A stretch of 64,000 bases of DNA, taken from positions 1,876,755 through 1,940,754 of the forward strand of contig NZ_AP024563.1 of assembly GCF_018409545.1 (NCBI RefSeq), written 5' to 3'. Positions 33,032 to 41,046 of this stretch are shown in pieces. The notes beneath the pieces are model-generated. The model was not told the origin of the DNA. It did not search any database and saw only the letters and a list, made by a program, of their open reading frames with translations. Within the stretch, counting starts at the first letter, position 1; the number at the start of each line of letters is the position of its first letter. This DNA comes from Allochromatium tepidum (GTDB lineage: Bacteria; Pseudomonadota; Gammaproteobacteria; Chromatiales; Chromatiaceae). The translations under genes and the position numbers were made by a program.

Positions 33032-34073
33032 ATGACGATCATGGGCGCGCTCACCGGCGCCTTCGTCACCGCCATCATCAAATCGTCCTCGGTCACGACC
33101 GTGCTGGTGGTCGGCTTCATCAGTGCCGGACTGCTGTCGCTGTCGCAGTCGGTCGGCATCATCATGGGCGCCAACATCGGCTCGACCGTCACCGCGCAAC
33201 TGATCGCCTTTCAGCTCGACGACATGGCGCTGTTGATGATCGGATTCGGCTTCATGCTGCCGGTGGCCGCCAAGCGCGAGTCGGCGCGCCATTACGGCGG
33301 CATGATCATGGGGTTGGGGCTGGTCTTCCTGGGCATGACCCTCATGAAGTGAGGCCATGACGCCGCTGCGCGACTACGCCCCCTTCCTCGACTTCATGCG
33401 GACGCTGCACAATCCGCTGCTCGCCATCCTGATCGCGGCCATCTTCACCGGCCTGATACAATCCTCGGCCGCCACCACGGGTATCGCCACCGCCGAGGTG
33501 CCGCGTCAGATCGCCAATGCGCACACGCTCTTCAATGTCGCCAATACCCTGCTGTTCATCGGGTTGACCGGACCTATGGCACGTCTGGTCGAATGGCTGG
33601 TGCCGGACGAACCGCCCGGCGAGGAAGCCTTCATCGTCCGGCCGCGCTATCTCGACGAGGAGTTGCTGAACACGCCCTCGCTGGCGCTCGACCGGGCGCG
33701 GCTGGAGATCCTGCACATGGGCGACAGCGTGCGCGAGATGATGCGGCTGATCATGTCGATCAGCGAGCCGACGCGCGAGGTGCTGCTGAACTTCCATCGC
33801 GCCGTCAGCCGTGCGCTCGGCGCGGCCCTGCAAGCGGTGGCGCAGAACAACGAGATCGCCGCGCGCACGGTCACGGCCATGAAGGGCGAGATCAGCGAGA
33901 TCGCCGACTCGGCCGCCGCGCGCGAGGCGCGGCGTCTGGTGGCCGAGGAACCCAAGCGCATCCGGGCCTATACGCTGGAGATCGACATCATCGAGAAGCT
34001 CCAGCGCATCTATTATTTCGCCAAGCGCATGGCCAAGACGGTCGAGACCGATACCCTGGCCGAAAACGCTTGA
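33032..34073 (+). pseudogene. Decayed Na+/phosphate cotransporter (NptA/PNaS family with PhoU-like tail)
   Basis: Two frames together recall one Na/Pi cotransporter. The first (33032-33352) starts at IMGALTGAFVTAIIKSSSVTTV, lacking the first helices, and continues through GANIGSTVTAQ to FLGMTLMK and a TGA. The second starts at 33357 with MTPLRDYAPFLD. Dropping one A near 33348 would restore the family text LMSEAMTPLRDY, so a one-base insertion broke the frame. In the second part, QSSAATTGIAT jumps to AEVPRQIANAHTLFN, missing the second repeat GANIGT region. A PhoU-like helical tail follows. About 347 codons remain against about 550 expected. It is unlikely to transport anything. Confidence 0.82.
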
Positions 34074-34133
34074 GCGGCTGAACACAGCGCCGTCATCGAC
34101 ATCGCTGACACGCTATATCGCGGAGAGACGCAG

Positions 34134-34982
34134 ATGCAAACGGGTTTTGGGATCTACGCCAAGATCGCCCACGACATCATCACCGGCAAGGCCAGCCTGC
34201 CGAACCTGCCCGACGCGGCACTGCGTATCCGCCGTGCCATGCAGGATCCCGACTGCGACCTGGCGCGTATGGAGAACATCATCAAGACCGATGCCGGACT
34301 CTCGGGCTATCTGATCCAGATGGCCAACAGTCCGATGTATCGCGGCTGGTTCGCGACCAAGGATCTCAAGCGCGCGCTCTCGCTGTTCGGCATGGAGATG
34401 ACGCGCAATCTCTGTCTGGGCTATTCGCTACGCGCCATGTTCCGCGCGCGCGATCCGCAGCTCAAGGCACTCCTGACGGATCATTGGAAACGCAGCGCGC
34501 ATCGCGCCGCCTTCTGCGCCGTGCTGGCCGGACAGGTGCGGCGCATCAGTCCGGATCGCGCCCTGCTCGCCGGTCTGTTGCAGGAGATCGGGATGCCGCT
34601 GCTCTATGTGCGGCTGGAGAACTATCCGGAGGCCCTGAGCAATCCCGAGATCCTCCAGGATCTGGAAGAGACCTTCTGTGCCACCATCAGTCTGACGCTG
34701 CTGGACTCCTGGGGACTGGATGCGGAATTGCAGGAGGTGGCGCGCAGCCGTCACGACTGGTCGCGCGAGCATCGCGGCCGGGCCGATCTGGCCGATGTGG
34801 TGATGCTGGTCAATCTGCACGAACTGCGGCTGGAAAACGACCCGACGCGCTATCTGCCCGAGATGCGGAGTCTGCCGGCCTATGCAAAGGTCGACCCGGG
34901 ACCGGTCAGCGAGCGGGGGACGCTGGTGGTGCTCGATGAATCGGTCGATATCGCCGCGATCGAGGCGACCATGACGGGGTGA
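34134..34982 (+). CDS. HDOD domain protein
   Basis: A 282-residue HDOD-fold protein, distinct from the one at 30893-31768. KASLPNLPDAALRIRRAMQD, IIKTDAGLSGYLIQMANSPM and the block LKRALSLFGMEMTRNLCLGY are typical. The family acts as a scaffold or sensor in bacterial signalling, and catalytic HD residues are absent. GGAGAGACGCAG ahead of the ATG is a fair ribosome-binding site. A strong terminator follows. It is probably a single-gene unit, since the upstream neighbour is a pseudogene. Confidence 0.88.
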   Translation: MQTGFGIYAKIAHDIITGKASLPNLPDAALRIRRAMQDPDCDLARMENIIKTDAGLSGYLIQMANSPMYRGWFATKDLKRALSLFGMEMTRNLCLGYSLRAMFRARDPQLKALLTDHWKRSAHRAAFCAVLAGQVRRISPDRALLAGLLQEIGMPLLYVRLENYPEALSNPEILQDLEETFCATISLTLLDSWGLDAELQEVARSRHDWSREHRGRADLADVVMLVNLHELRLENDPTRYLPEMRSLPAYAKVDPGPVSERGTLVVLDESVDIAAIEATMTG

Positions 34983-35001
34983 GTCCACCCCCTCTCCCCA
35001 A

Positions 35002-35030
35002 CCCCTCTCCCGCCGTGGGAGAGGGGCTTT
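35002..35030 (+). terminator. Rho-independent terminator after the HDOD gene
   Basis: CCCCTCTCCC, a 5-base loop and GGGAGAGGGG give a perfect 10-pair stem followed by CTTTT. It lies 20 bp after the HDOD stop. On the other strand AAAAGCCCCTC leads into the same stem, which follows the CYTH gene and could stop that transcript too. A further CCCCTCTCCCC copy at 34989-35000 is an alternative partner. Confidence 0.8.
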
Positions 35031-35034
35031 TGAC

Positions 35035-35505
35035 TCAGGACCAGTCGCGATAGGGATGGCGGGCGAGGTTGACGTTGAAGTAACGCGGGTCGTCCGAGAC
35101 CTCGGCCCCGAGCCAGTCGGGACGCTCGAACGCCTCGTCGACCCGCTCCAGTTCCAGCTCGGCCAGCACCAGACCGGCATTGGCGCCGGCGAAGACGTCC
35201 AGCTCCCAGAGATGCCCTGCATGAGGCACGCGATAACGGGTCTTCTCGATCAGCGGAGAGACGGCCAGCTCGCGCAGCAGGGTCTCGGCATCGTCGACCG
35301 GGATCGGATATTCGAACTCCAGTCGGCTGATGCCCCGGCTCGCACCCTTGAGGGTCAGCCAGGCCGTTTCGCCCCGGATGCGCACGCGGACTGTGGTACG
35401 CGCGTCCTCGGTCAGATAGCCCTGGACGAGACGGGTCGCGTCCCCGACCCGGTCGCGCCAGCCCTCGCCGACGACCAGGAACTTGCGTTCGATCTCGATG
35501 GCCAT
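35035..35505 (-). CDS. CYTH domain protein (triphosphate tunnel metalloenzyme family)
   Basis: A 156-residue protein of the CYTH family, whose members hydrolyse inorganic triphosphate or related substrates with divalent metals inside a beta-barrel tunnel. The signature ExExK is at the N-terminus as EIERKF. VRVRIRGETAWLTLKG supplies tunnel arginines and lysine, and RLEFEYPIP, KTRYRVP and ELDVFAG follow. Length of about 150 matches the YgiF-less bacterial single-domain type. It lies 4 bp after rraA on the same strand. Triphosphatase is more likely than adenylate cyclase, which is inference. Confidence 0.92.
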   Translation of the reverse strand: MAIEIERKFLVVGEGWRDRVGDATRLVQGYLTEDARTTVRVRIRGETAWLTLKGASRGISRLEFEYPIPVDDAETLLRELAVSPLIEKTRYRVPHAGHLWELDVFAGANAGLVLAELELERVDEAFERPDWLGAEVSDDPRYFNVNLARHPYRDWS

Positions 35506-35509
35506 GGGG

Positions 35510-35986
35510 TCAGAGCGCCCGATCGGCGACTAGGATGCCGTCCTCGTCGCAGTAGATGTGATCGCCGGGCACGAAGCGGACACCGGCGAAGGTCACGGGA
35601 ATGTCGCGCCGGCCCTCGCCGCGACGCTCGCTCTTGCGCGGGATGCTCGCCAGCGCCTTGATCCCGAGCGGCATTTGACCGATCTCGACCGTATCGCGCA
35701 CGCAACCGAAGAGCACCACACCCGCCCAGCCCTGCTCGACCGCGCTCGCGGCGATCAGATCACCGAGCATGGCGCAGCGACGCGAGCCGCCGGCATCGAC
35801 CACCAACACCCGCCCCTCACCCGATTCGGCGAGCGTGGACTTGACCAATGAATTGTCCTCGAAGCACTTGACCGTGACGATGGGGCCATGAAAGCGCGAC
35901 ATCCCGCCGAAATCGCGGAAGATCGGCTCACAGGTCCGAAGATCGTCACCGTATCGGTCGTAGAGGTCGGCGGTCTTGAAGGTCAT
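35510..35986 (-). CDS. rraA: Regulator of ribonuclease E activity A
   Basis: A 158-residue homotrimeric protein that binds RNase E and inhibits mRNA decay. FKTADLYDRYGDDLRTCEPI opens the protein. GRVLVVDAGGSRRCAMLGD near residue 60 and WAGVVLFGCVRDTVEI near residue 85 are the family blocks. The fold resembles methyltransferase-related aldolases; the family also contains 4-hydroxy-4-methyl-2-oxoglutarate aldolases, whose key residues cannot be separated by eye. The ATG at 35986 is chosen over an upstream ATG at 36013 because it begins the conserved text. Confidence 0.92.
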   Translation of the reverse strand: MTFKTADLYDRYGDDLRTCEPIFRDFGGMSRFHGPIVTVKCFEDNSLVKSTLAESGEGRVLVVDAGGSRRCAMLGDLIAASAVEQGWAGVVLFGCVRDTVEIGQMPLGIKALASIPRKSERRGEGRRDIPVTFAGVRFVPGDHIYCDEDGILVADRAL

Positions 35987-36322
35987 GGGCGGCTCGCTGA
36001 AGGTTGGACACACGTCGAAGCGCGTCTCGGAGCAAACATTGCAAACCGGAGCGGATACGCACTAGGAGTCGGTGCAGTCGGGTGTATTGAACCGTCGAAT
36101 CGCACCCCGGGCAATGGCCGGTGACAGGATTGAGAGTGATCGCTGCCGGCCCCAAATGATGACACATAACACAGCGTTTCGCGGCGGCGCCGACCGGCAG
36201 TCGAGGATTTGCACCCATGCGCGGGTCGGGTATCCTTCCGGAACTCCGAACGCATCGCCGTGTCACAGAACCGGCAATCTGTTTCATAACCCACTGTTCA
36301 CACGACAGGAGTGAATTTCGAT
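35987..36322. other. Intergenic region; one weak zinc-ribbon-like frame
   Basis: This 336-bp gap separates divergent rraA and yccA. It should hold both promoters, but no clear consensus was found. On the reverse strand an open frame from an ATG at 36218 to 35946 encodes about 90 residues with CVMCHH and HCPGC pairs 20 residues apart, like a zinc ribbon. It would overlap the 5' end of rraA by 41 bp, has a poor ribosome-binding site and weak codon bias, so I do not call it as a gene. Confidence 0.3.
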
Positions 36323-36994
36323 ATGGCCAATCCGGGCATTTCCATCCTCAAGACCACAGATGCGGCGGTCGCAGCCAATAAGGTTCTGAAGAACACCTAT
36401 CTGCTGCTGTCGGCCACGCTCGGCTTCAGCGCCCTGACCGCCATGCTCTCGATCGTGCTCGCCATGCCCTCCTGGGTCTACATGGCGGCGGTCATCGTCT
36501 CCATGGTGCTGGGCATGTTCGTTCTGCCGCGCACGGCCAACTCGGCCGCCGGCATCGGCGTCATCTTCCTGATCACCGGCCTGCTCGGCTTCGGGCTCGG
36601 CGCCATCCTGACCATGTATCTGGCCCTGCCGCACGGTCCGCAGACCGTGGGTCTGGCCTTCGGCGGCACGGCGGCGATCTTCCTGGGTCTGTCGGGCTAT
36701 GCGCTCTCCAGCAAGCGTGACTTCAGCTTCATGGGCGGCTTCATCTTCGCCGGCATGATGGTGGTCTTGCTGGCGGTGATCGCCAACATCTTCCTGCAGA
36801 TGCCGGCGCTGTCGCTGGCCATCTCCTCGGTCATCATCCTGCTGATGAGCGGCTTCATCCTATTCGACACCAGCCGGATCGCGCGTGGCGAGGAAACCAA
36901 CTACATCATGGCCACCTATGGCCTGTATCTGAGCATCTTCAACATCTTCGTCAGCCTGTTGCAGATCCTCGGCATCATGGGCGGCGACGACTGA
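36323..36994 (+). CDS. yccA: Bax inhibitor-1/YccA family membrane protein
   Basis: A 223-residue inner-membrane protein with seven hydrophobic helices, of the BI-1/YccA family. In E. coli YccA is a substrate and inhibitor of the FtsH protease and interacts with HflKC, which is encoded at 47816-49857 here. The C-terminal FILFDTSRIARGEETNYIMA block holds the conserved Asp/Arg residues, and the helix LYLSIFNIFVSLLQILGI ends the protein. The ATG at 36323 is preceded by AGGAG at about 11 bases; the GTG at 36311 lies too close to that site. A terminator follows at 37040. Confidence 0.94.
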   Translation: MANPGISILKTTDAAVAANKVLKNTYLLLSATLGFSALTAMLSIVLAMPSWVYMAAVIVSMVLGMFVLPRTANSAAGIGVIFLITGLLGFGLGAILTMYLALPHGPQTVGLAFGGTAAIFLGLSGYALSSKRDFSFMGGFIFAGMMVVLLAVIANIFLQMPALSLAISSVIILLMSGFILFDTSRIARGEETNYIMATYGLYLSIFNIFVSLLQILGIMGGDD

Positions 36995-37039
36995 TCCGCT
37001 CGCCGAGCGTTCGTCCGCGAACCCTTCGCGTCCATCCAG

Positions 37040-37062
37040 CCCCGGCCCCGCGCCGGGGTTTT
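37040..37062 (+). terminator. Rho-independent terminator after yccA
   Basis: CCCCGGC, a 5-base loop and GCCGGGG give a perfect 7-pair GC stem followed by TTTT. It lies 45 bp after the yccA stop and just before the next small gene. Confidence 0.8.
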
Positions 37063-37090
37063 CGTTTCACGTCGACCGACGAGGTGCCCC

Positions 37091-37276
37091 ATGGAACTCT
37101 TTCTGAAGATCACCGCCGCCATCCTGTTCGGGATGATGCTGTTCTTCCTCTGGCCGGTGTACAAGCACTGGCAGGAGAACGGCCCCAAGGCGCAGAAGGG
37201 CGACTGGGCGGCGGCCATCCTGCCGCTCGGGGCGGTCGTGGTGTTCGTCGTGCTGCTGGTGCTGGCGGTTCGTTGA
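37091..37276 (+). CDS. Small membrane protein
   Basis: A 61-residue protein with two hydrophobic helices, LFLKITAAILFGMMLFFLW and ILPLGAVVVFVVLLVLAV, joined by a basic loop (KHWQENGPKAQKGD). This hairpin shape is found in conserved gammaproteobacterial small membrane proteins of unknown function. GACGAGGTGCCCC ahead of the ATG provides a plausible ribosome-binding site. It follows the yccA terminator, so it needs its own promoter, which is not evident. Confidence 0.75.
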   Translation: MELFLKITAAILFGMMLFFLWPVYKHWQENGPKAQKGDWAAAILPLGAVVVFVVLLVLAVR

Positions 37277-37331
37277 TGGCCGGCGGCCGCTGTGGTAGAG
37301 TAGCGCGTTATTTCATAAGGAGATTCACCCC

Positions 37332-37739
37332 ATGCCAACCCGGCTCGAACGCTCGACCATCCAGGGATTCTCGATCGCCGTACTGATCTCGGCCCTGCTC
37401 CTGCTGGCCGGCTGTCAGTTCAATCCGCTCAAGCCCAAGTCGGATGCTCCGGCCACGAGCGCCGCGCCGGAGAGCGCCTGTGCCGCCAACTGCGACACCG
37501 CCAGGACGCAATGCGAGGAACGGCAGCGACTGCGCGAGCAGATCTGTCGGGAACAGGTGACACAGATCCGGAACGACACGACGCCCTGCAATACCACGAC
37601 CAATCCGCTCTGTCCCAAGCCCACGGCCTGTCTGGGTGAGGATCTGGGCCTCTGCCGCACGCAGCACGCCGAGTGCCTGTCGCGCTGCGCCAACACACTC
37701 GCCCCGACGCCTGCCGCCACGGATCGAGCCGAGTCCTGA
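37332..37739 (+). CDS. Cysteine-rich lipoprotein of unknown function
   Basis: A 135-residue protein with a signal peptide and lipobox (LLLLAGC, Cys at about residue 28), so it is probably anchored to a membrane. The mature part holds about eleven further cysteines, many in CxxxC spacing: CAANC, CDTARTQCEE, CREQ, CLSRC. This suggests disulfides in the periplasm or a bound metal. AAGGAG lies 10 bases before the ATG. Its stop overlaps the start of gdx as ATGA, so it is co-translated with that exporter. I do not recognise the family. Confidence 0.78.
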   Translation: MPTRLERSTIQGFSIAVLISALLLLAGCQFNPLKPKSDAPATSAAPESACAANCDTARTQCEERQRLREQICREQVTQIRNDTTPCNTTTNPLCPKPTACLGEDLGLCRTQHAECLSRCANTLAPTPAATDRAES

Positions 37740-38062
37740 TGGCCTGGGTCTATCTGTTCGTCGCCGGCCTCTTCGAATGGGGCTGGCCGGTCGGACTCAA
37801 GCTCGGCCTGACCGACAGCGGGCTGCATTGGGGCTGGATCCTGTTCGCCGTGCTCTGCATGATCGCCAGCGGCGCCCTGCTCCTGATCGCCCAGAAGACC
37901 ATCCCCATCGGAACCGCCTATGCGGTCTGGACCGGTATCGGCGCCACCGGAACCTTCGTGCTCGGCATCCTGCTCTTCGGCGAGCCGGCCACGCTCGCCC
38001 GTATCTTCTTCGTCGGACTCATCGTGGTCGGCATTCTCGGACTCAAGCTGGCGTCCGATTGA
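37739..38062 (+). CDS. gdx: SMR-family exporter, guanidinium exporter Gdx (SugE) type
   Basis: A 107-residue four-helix inner-membrane transporter of the small multidrug resistance family. The membrane glutamate that couples proton exchange is in VAGLFEWGWPVGLK near residue 13. The block GTAYAVWTGIGATGTFVLGI matches the SugE/Gdx subgroup more than the EmrE subgroup. Gdx proteins export guanidinium; no guanidine riboswitch was recognised upstream. The start overlaps the lipoprotein stop by 3 bases. Such proteins act as dual-topology dimers, so a single gene is enough. Confidence 0.88.
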   Translation: MAWVYLFVAGLFEWGWPVGLKLGLTDSGLHWGWILFAVLCMIASGALLLIAQKTIPIGTAYAVWTGIGATGTFVLGILLFGEPATLARIFFVGLIVVGILGLKLASD

Positions 38063-38079
38063 GCGGCTGCCGGTGGCGG

Positions 38080-38709
38080 TCAGACCGCGTCGGCCAGCGT
38101 CTCGTCATCGCTTCGATTCGCCTTGCCCTTGCGGCGCGGCAGGACCGGCACCTCATCGTCGACCTCGATCACCCGCAGGGCGCGCTCCTCGGCGGCGAGC
38201 CGCTTGGCGGCGATCGTCTTCTCCTGACGTGCCCGCACCGTATAACCGAGTGCCGCACCGCCGGCCGCCGCCACCGTGGCCAGTCCCAGCGTCATGAACT
38301 GGGCCAGCATCATGGCCACGCCGACACCGACCGTGCCGCCGACGACCACGCCGGTCTTGAGACTCAAGCCCGCCGAGGCGCGCTTGCGGGCCTTGGCCAC
38401 CAGATCGGCCGCCTCGCGCGTGGCCTTGACGCGCTGCTGTTCGGCGCGCACGCGGATCTTCTCGCGTTCCTTGGAATGCCGCTCGCTGACCCGTGAGACG
38501 ACACGATGCCGGTCGGCCGAGACGATGGTGTTGAACCAGAGCGCCACCATCACCGCGATGGCTCCGCCCAGGAGCGCGAACAGCGGCCAGGTCGTCATCC
38601 AGTCGGTGTGGAGCGCGGTATAGATCAGCAGGACCGTGACCCCTTGCAGCAGCAGGATCCCGATCAGGAAACGGATGAAACTACCGAGACCAAAGGGAAT
38701 GATGTTCAT
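38080..38709 (-). CDS. Hypothetical membrane protein with a cytoplasmic coiled region
   Basis: A 209-residue protein of no recognised family. Two N-terminal membrane helices (FLIGILLLQGVTVLLIYTAL and WPLFALLGGAIAVMVALWF) are followed by a highly charged, probably coiled-coil segment around residues 70-110 (HSKEREKIRVRAEQQRVKA). A glycine-rich hydrophobic stretch (GVVVGGTVGVGVAMMLAQFM) follows, then a charged tail. It lies 46 bp after the lipoprotein gene that is transcribed with it. The layout suggests a membrane-anchored scaffold; this is inference. Confidence 0.75.
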   Translation of the reverse strand: MNIIPFGLGSFIRFLIGILLLQGVTVLLIYTALHTDWMTTWPLFALLGGAIAVMVALWFNTIVSADRHRVVSRVSERHSKEREKIRVRAEQQRVKATREAADLVAKARKRASAGLSLKTGVVVGGTVGVGVAMMLAQFMTLGLATVAAAGGAALGYTVRARQEKTIAAKRLAAEERALRVIEVDDEVPVLPRRKGKANRSDDETLADAV

Positions 38710-38755
38710 GGTTCCGAATTGAAGTCAGAGTGATGGGGCGGCCAAGGGACCGGCC

Positions 38756-39673
38756 TCAGATCAGGAAGATCCAGCGCTTGCCGTCCGCCTCGCCGCGACC
38801 CGAGCCGCCCGCGGATTGCGATTTCGGCGACAGTTCGAGCAGACGCTGACGCAGTGCCGAGAGACTTTCGGGACGCCCGCTCAGTTCGGGCGGAATGTCC
38901 CGGTCATAGGCATCGACGAGGTTGTAGAGATGCTCGGGACCGAGTCCCGACAGATCCGCGACCAGTCGCGGGGCCTCGCCGTCCAGGGGCAACAGACTCG
39001 GCTCCAGCCCGGCCACCAGGAAGGGACCGGCGCCGCGCTCGATCCGCGCGGCCAGACGCGCCTGTCCGCGCTGACGCAGGAGTTCGCCGAGCCGGCGGCG
39101 CATCAGATCCGAGAGATCGACGGCGACCAGATCCATGAGCGGCGCCGTCGGCGAGCGTCCCGAGCGGATCGGGACGACGAAGACATGGGCCTCGGCACTC
39201 GGCCTTTCGGTTTCGCCAGACGTGACCACATAGGTCTCGATCATCCTGAAGAGTTCGCTATGACGCGCCAGCGCGTCTCCACTCGCGCGCTCGAAGCCGG
39301 CCCCGAGCAGTACGAAGGTATAGAGACCATACCCCGGCAAGGCGTCCTCGTAGAGCCGATTGAGGGCGATGTCGGTCACGAGCTGTACGCTCTGCCCCGC
39401 TGAGGGGAAGTAGAGCATCCCATAGCCCGCACCATCCGCTTCGGCAGCGAGGGCGTCCATGTCCGGTTCTGAGGCGCGTGGTCGATCTTCATCGCGGTCG
39501 GGCAGCGGCATCATTGGCTTTGAAGCCGTGACTAAAGCCGAAGCCGCCTCGGCCATCGACGCGGACTGGTCGAGTGTCGCCCCGGACGGCGACGTCGACG
39601 AGGTCACGAGCGGGGTTGCGGCGCACCCGACGAGCGCCGGCACCAGAAGCGCCGGGAGCGACCATCGAGCCAT
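38756..39673 (-). CDS. Putative lipoprotein of unknown function
   Basis: A 305-residue protein with a short signal sequence and lipobox: ARWSLPALLVPALVGCAATP (Cys at about residue 17). A Ser/Ala-rich linker follows. Then comes a domain of about 230 residues with GYGLYTFVLLGAG, HVFVVPIRSGR and ARIERGAGPFLVAGLEPS, not linked to a known family. The ATG at 39673 gives the best signal peptide; two upstream ATGs (39706, 39760) would add arginines or overlap bioA. It is likely anchored in the outer or inner membrane. Confidence 0.72.
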   Translation of the reverse strand: MARWSLPALLVPALVGCAATPLVTSSTSPSGATLDQSASMAEAASALVTASKPMMPLPDRDEDRPRASEPDMDALAAEADGAGYGMLYFPSAGQSVQLVTDIALNRLYEDALPGYGLYTFVLLGAGFERASGDALARHSELFRMIETYVVTSGETERPSAEAHVFVVPIRSGRSPTAPLMDLVAVDLSDLMRRRLGELLRQRGQARLAARIERGAGPFLVAGLEPSLLPLDGEAPRLVADLSGLGPEHLYNLVDAYDRDIPPELSGRPESLSALRQRLLELSPKSQSAGGSGRGEADGKRWIFLI

Positions 39674-39756
39674 CTGAACCGAGCGAGCGCGAGGAGCGAA
39701 TATCATGCAGAGGACGCCAAGCTGTCGAAAGCGCCTCATGATACAGACCGGCGCGT

Positions 39757-41046
39757 TCAAAATCCCGACCGCTCGCCGATGACCTCGACCACGGCGGCAC
39801 AGAGTCGCGTCAGTTCCGCGTCCGAGATCACATAGGGCGGCATCAGATAGACCAGACGCCCGAAGGGCCGCACCCAGACGCCGGCCTCGACCAGACGGCG
39901 CTGGATCTCGCGCATCGGCACCGGACGCTCCATCTCGACCACGCCGATGCCGCCGAGCACCCGGACCTCGGCCACGCCCGGCAGCCCGCGGCAGGGCGCC
40001 AGTCCATCCGTCAGACCGCGTTCGAGACGCTGGATATTGGCCGCCCAGTCCTGCGACAGCAGCAATTCGATACTGGCATTGGCGATGGCGCAGGCGAGCG
40101 GATTGCCCATGAAGGTCGGACCATGCATGAAGACGCCCGGCTCACCCGAGGAGATCCCGTGCGCGACCCGTCGGCCGGCGAGCGTGGCGGCCAGCGTCAG
40201 ATAACCGCCGGTCAGCGCCTTGCCGAGGGTCAGGATGTCCGGCGCGATCCCGGCGTGCTCGCAGGCGAACAGCCGCCCGGTCCGTCCGAAGCCGGTGGCG
40301 ATCTCGTCGGCGATCAGGAGCACGTCGAAGCGGTCGCAGAGTTCGCGGACGCGACGCAGATACTCGGCGCTGTAGAAGCGCATCCCGCCCGCACCCTGGA
40401 CGATCGGCTCCAGGATCACGGCAGCCAGTTCGTGCCGGTGGCGCTCGATCAGCGCGGCGAAGGTCGCGATGTCGGCATCCGTGCAGGGGTCGCCGAAACG
40501 ACAGCTCGGCGCCGGCGCGAAGATCTGTTCCGGCAGCACGCGGTTGAACAGATGATGCATCCCCGTGACCGGATCGCACACCGACATGGCGTTGAAGGTA
40601 TCGCCATGATAGCCCGAGCGGATGGTCAGGAGACGCCGGCGCTCGGGCTGTCCGGCCGAGATCCAGAACTGGAGCGCCATCTTGATCGCGACCTCGACCG
40701 CGACTGAGCCGGAATCACAGAGAAAGACGTGCTGGAGCGGCTCGGGCGTCAGTTCGACCAGCGAGCGTACCAGACGCATCGCCGGTTCATGGGTCAACCC
40801 ACCGAACATCACATGCGCCATCCGGTCGAGCTGGTCGCACGCCGCCCGATTGAGCGCCGGATGATTGTAGCCGTGGATGGCGCACCACCAGGAGGCCATG
40901 CCGTCGATCAGGACGCGCCCGTCCATCAGCTCGATCTCGCAACCGCGCGCCGAACGCACCGGATAGACCGGGTCGCGATCCAGGGTCGAGGTATAGGGAT
41001 GCCAGGCGTGCGCCTGATCGATGGCGAGGATCTCGTCGAGGTTCAT
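39757..41046 (-). CDS. bioA: Adenosylmethionine-8-amino-7-oxononanoate aminotransferase
   Basis: A 429-residue PLP enzyme that makes 7,8-diaminopelargonate in biotin synthesis, using S-adenosylmethionine as amino donor. HAWHPYTS opens the protein and [11 protein letters not shown] follows near residue 52. [19 protein letters not shown] near residue 240 is a hallmark. The PLP lysine is in [12 protein letters not shown] near residue 275. Length equals the E. coli protein. Its start overlaps the stop of the DUF3482 GTPase as TAATG. No other bio gene is in the window, but biotin feeds the carboxylase pair at 24816-28089. Confidence 0.96.
   Translation of the reverse strand: MNLDEILAIDQAHAWHPYTSTLDRDPVYPVRSARGCEIELMDGRVLIDGMASWWCAIHGYNHPALNRAACDQLDRMAHVMFGGLTHEPAMRLVRSLVELTPEPLQHVFLCDSGSVAVEVAIKMALQFWISAGQPERRRLLTIRSGYHGDTFNAMSVCDPVTGMHHLFNRVLPEQIFAPAPSCRFGDPCTDADIATFAALIERHRHELAAVILEPIVQGAGGMRFYSAEYLRRVRELCDRFDVLLIADEIATGFGRTGRLFACEHAGIAPDILTLGKALTGGYLTLAATLAGRRVAHGISSGEPGVFMHGPTFMGNPLACAIANASIELLLSQDWAANIQRLERGLTDGLAPCRGLPGVAEVRVLGGIGVVEMERPVPMREIQRRLVEAGVWVRPFGRLVYLMPPYVISDAELTRLCAAVVEVIGERSGF

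Noticed and set aside
32896..33192. N-terminal extension of the alpha/beta hydrolase
   Set aside because: Met/Pro/Thr-rich text antisense to the Na/Pi cotransporter remnant; the hydrolase fold starts after the ATG at 32895.
37277..37331. Guanidine riboswitch ahead of the lipoprotein-gdx pair
   Set aside because: The leader is short and shows no paired ACGR-loop hairpins or ykkC-like core.
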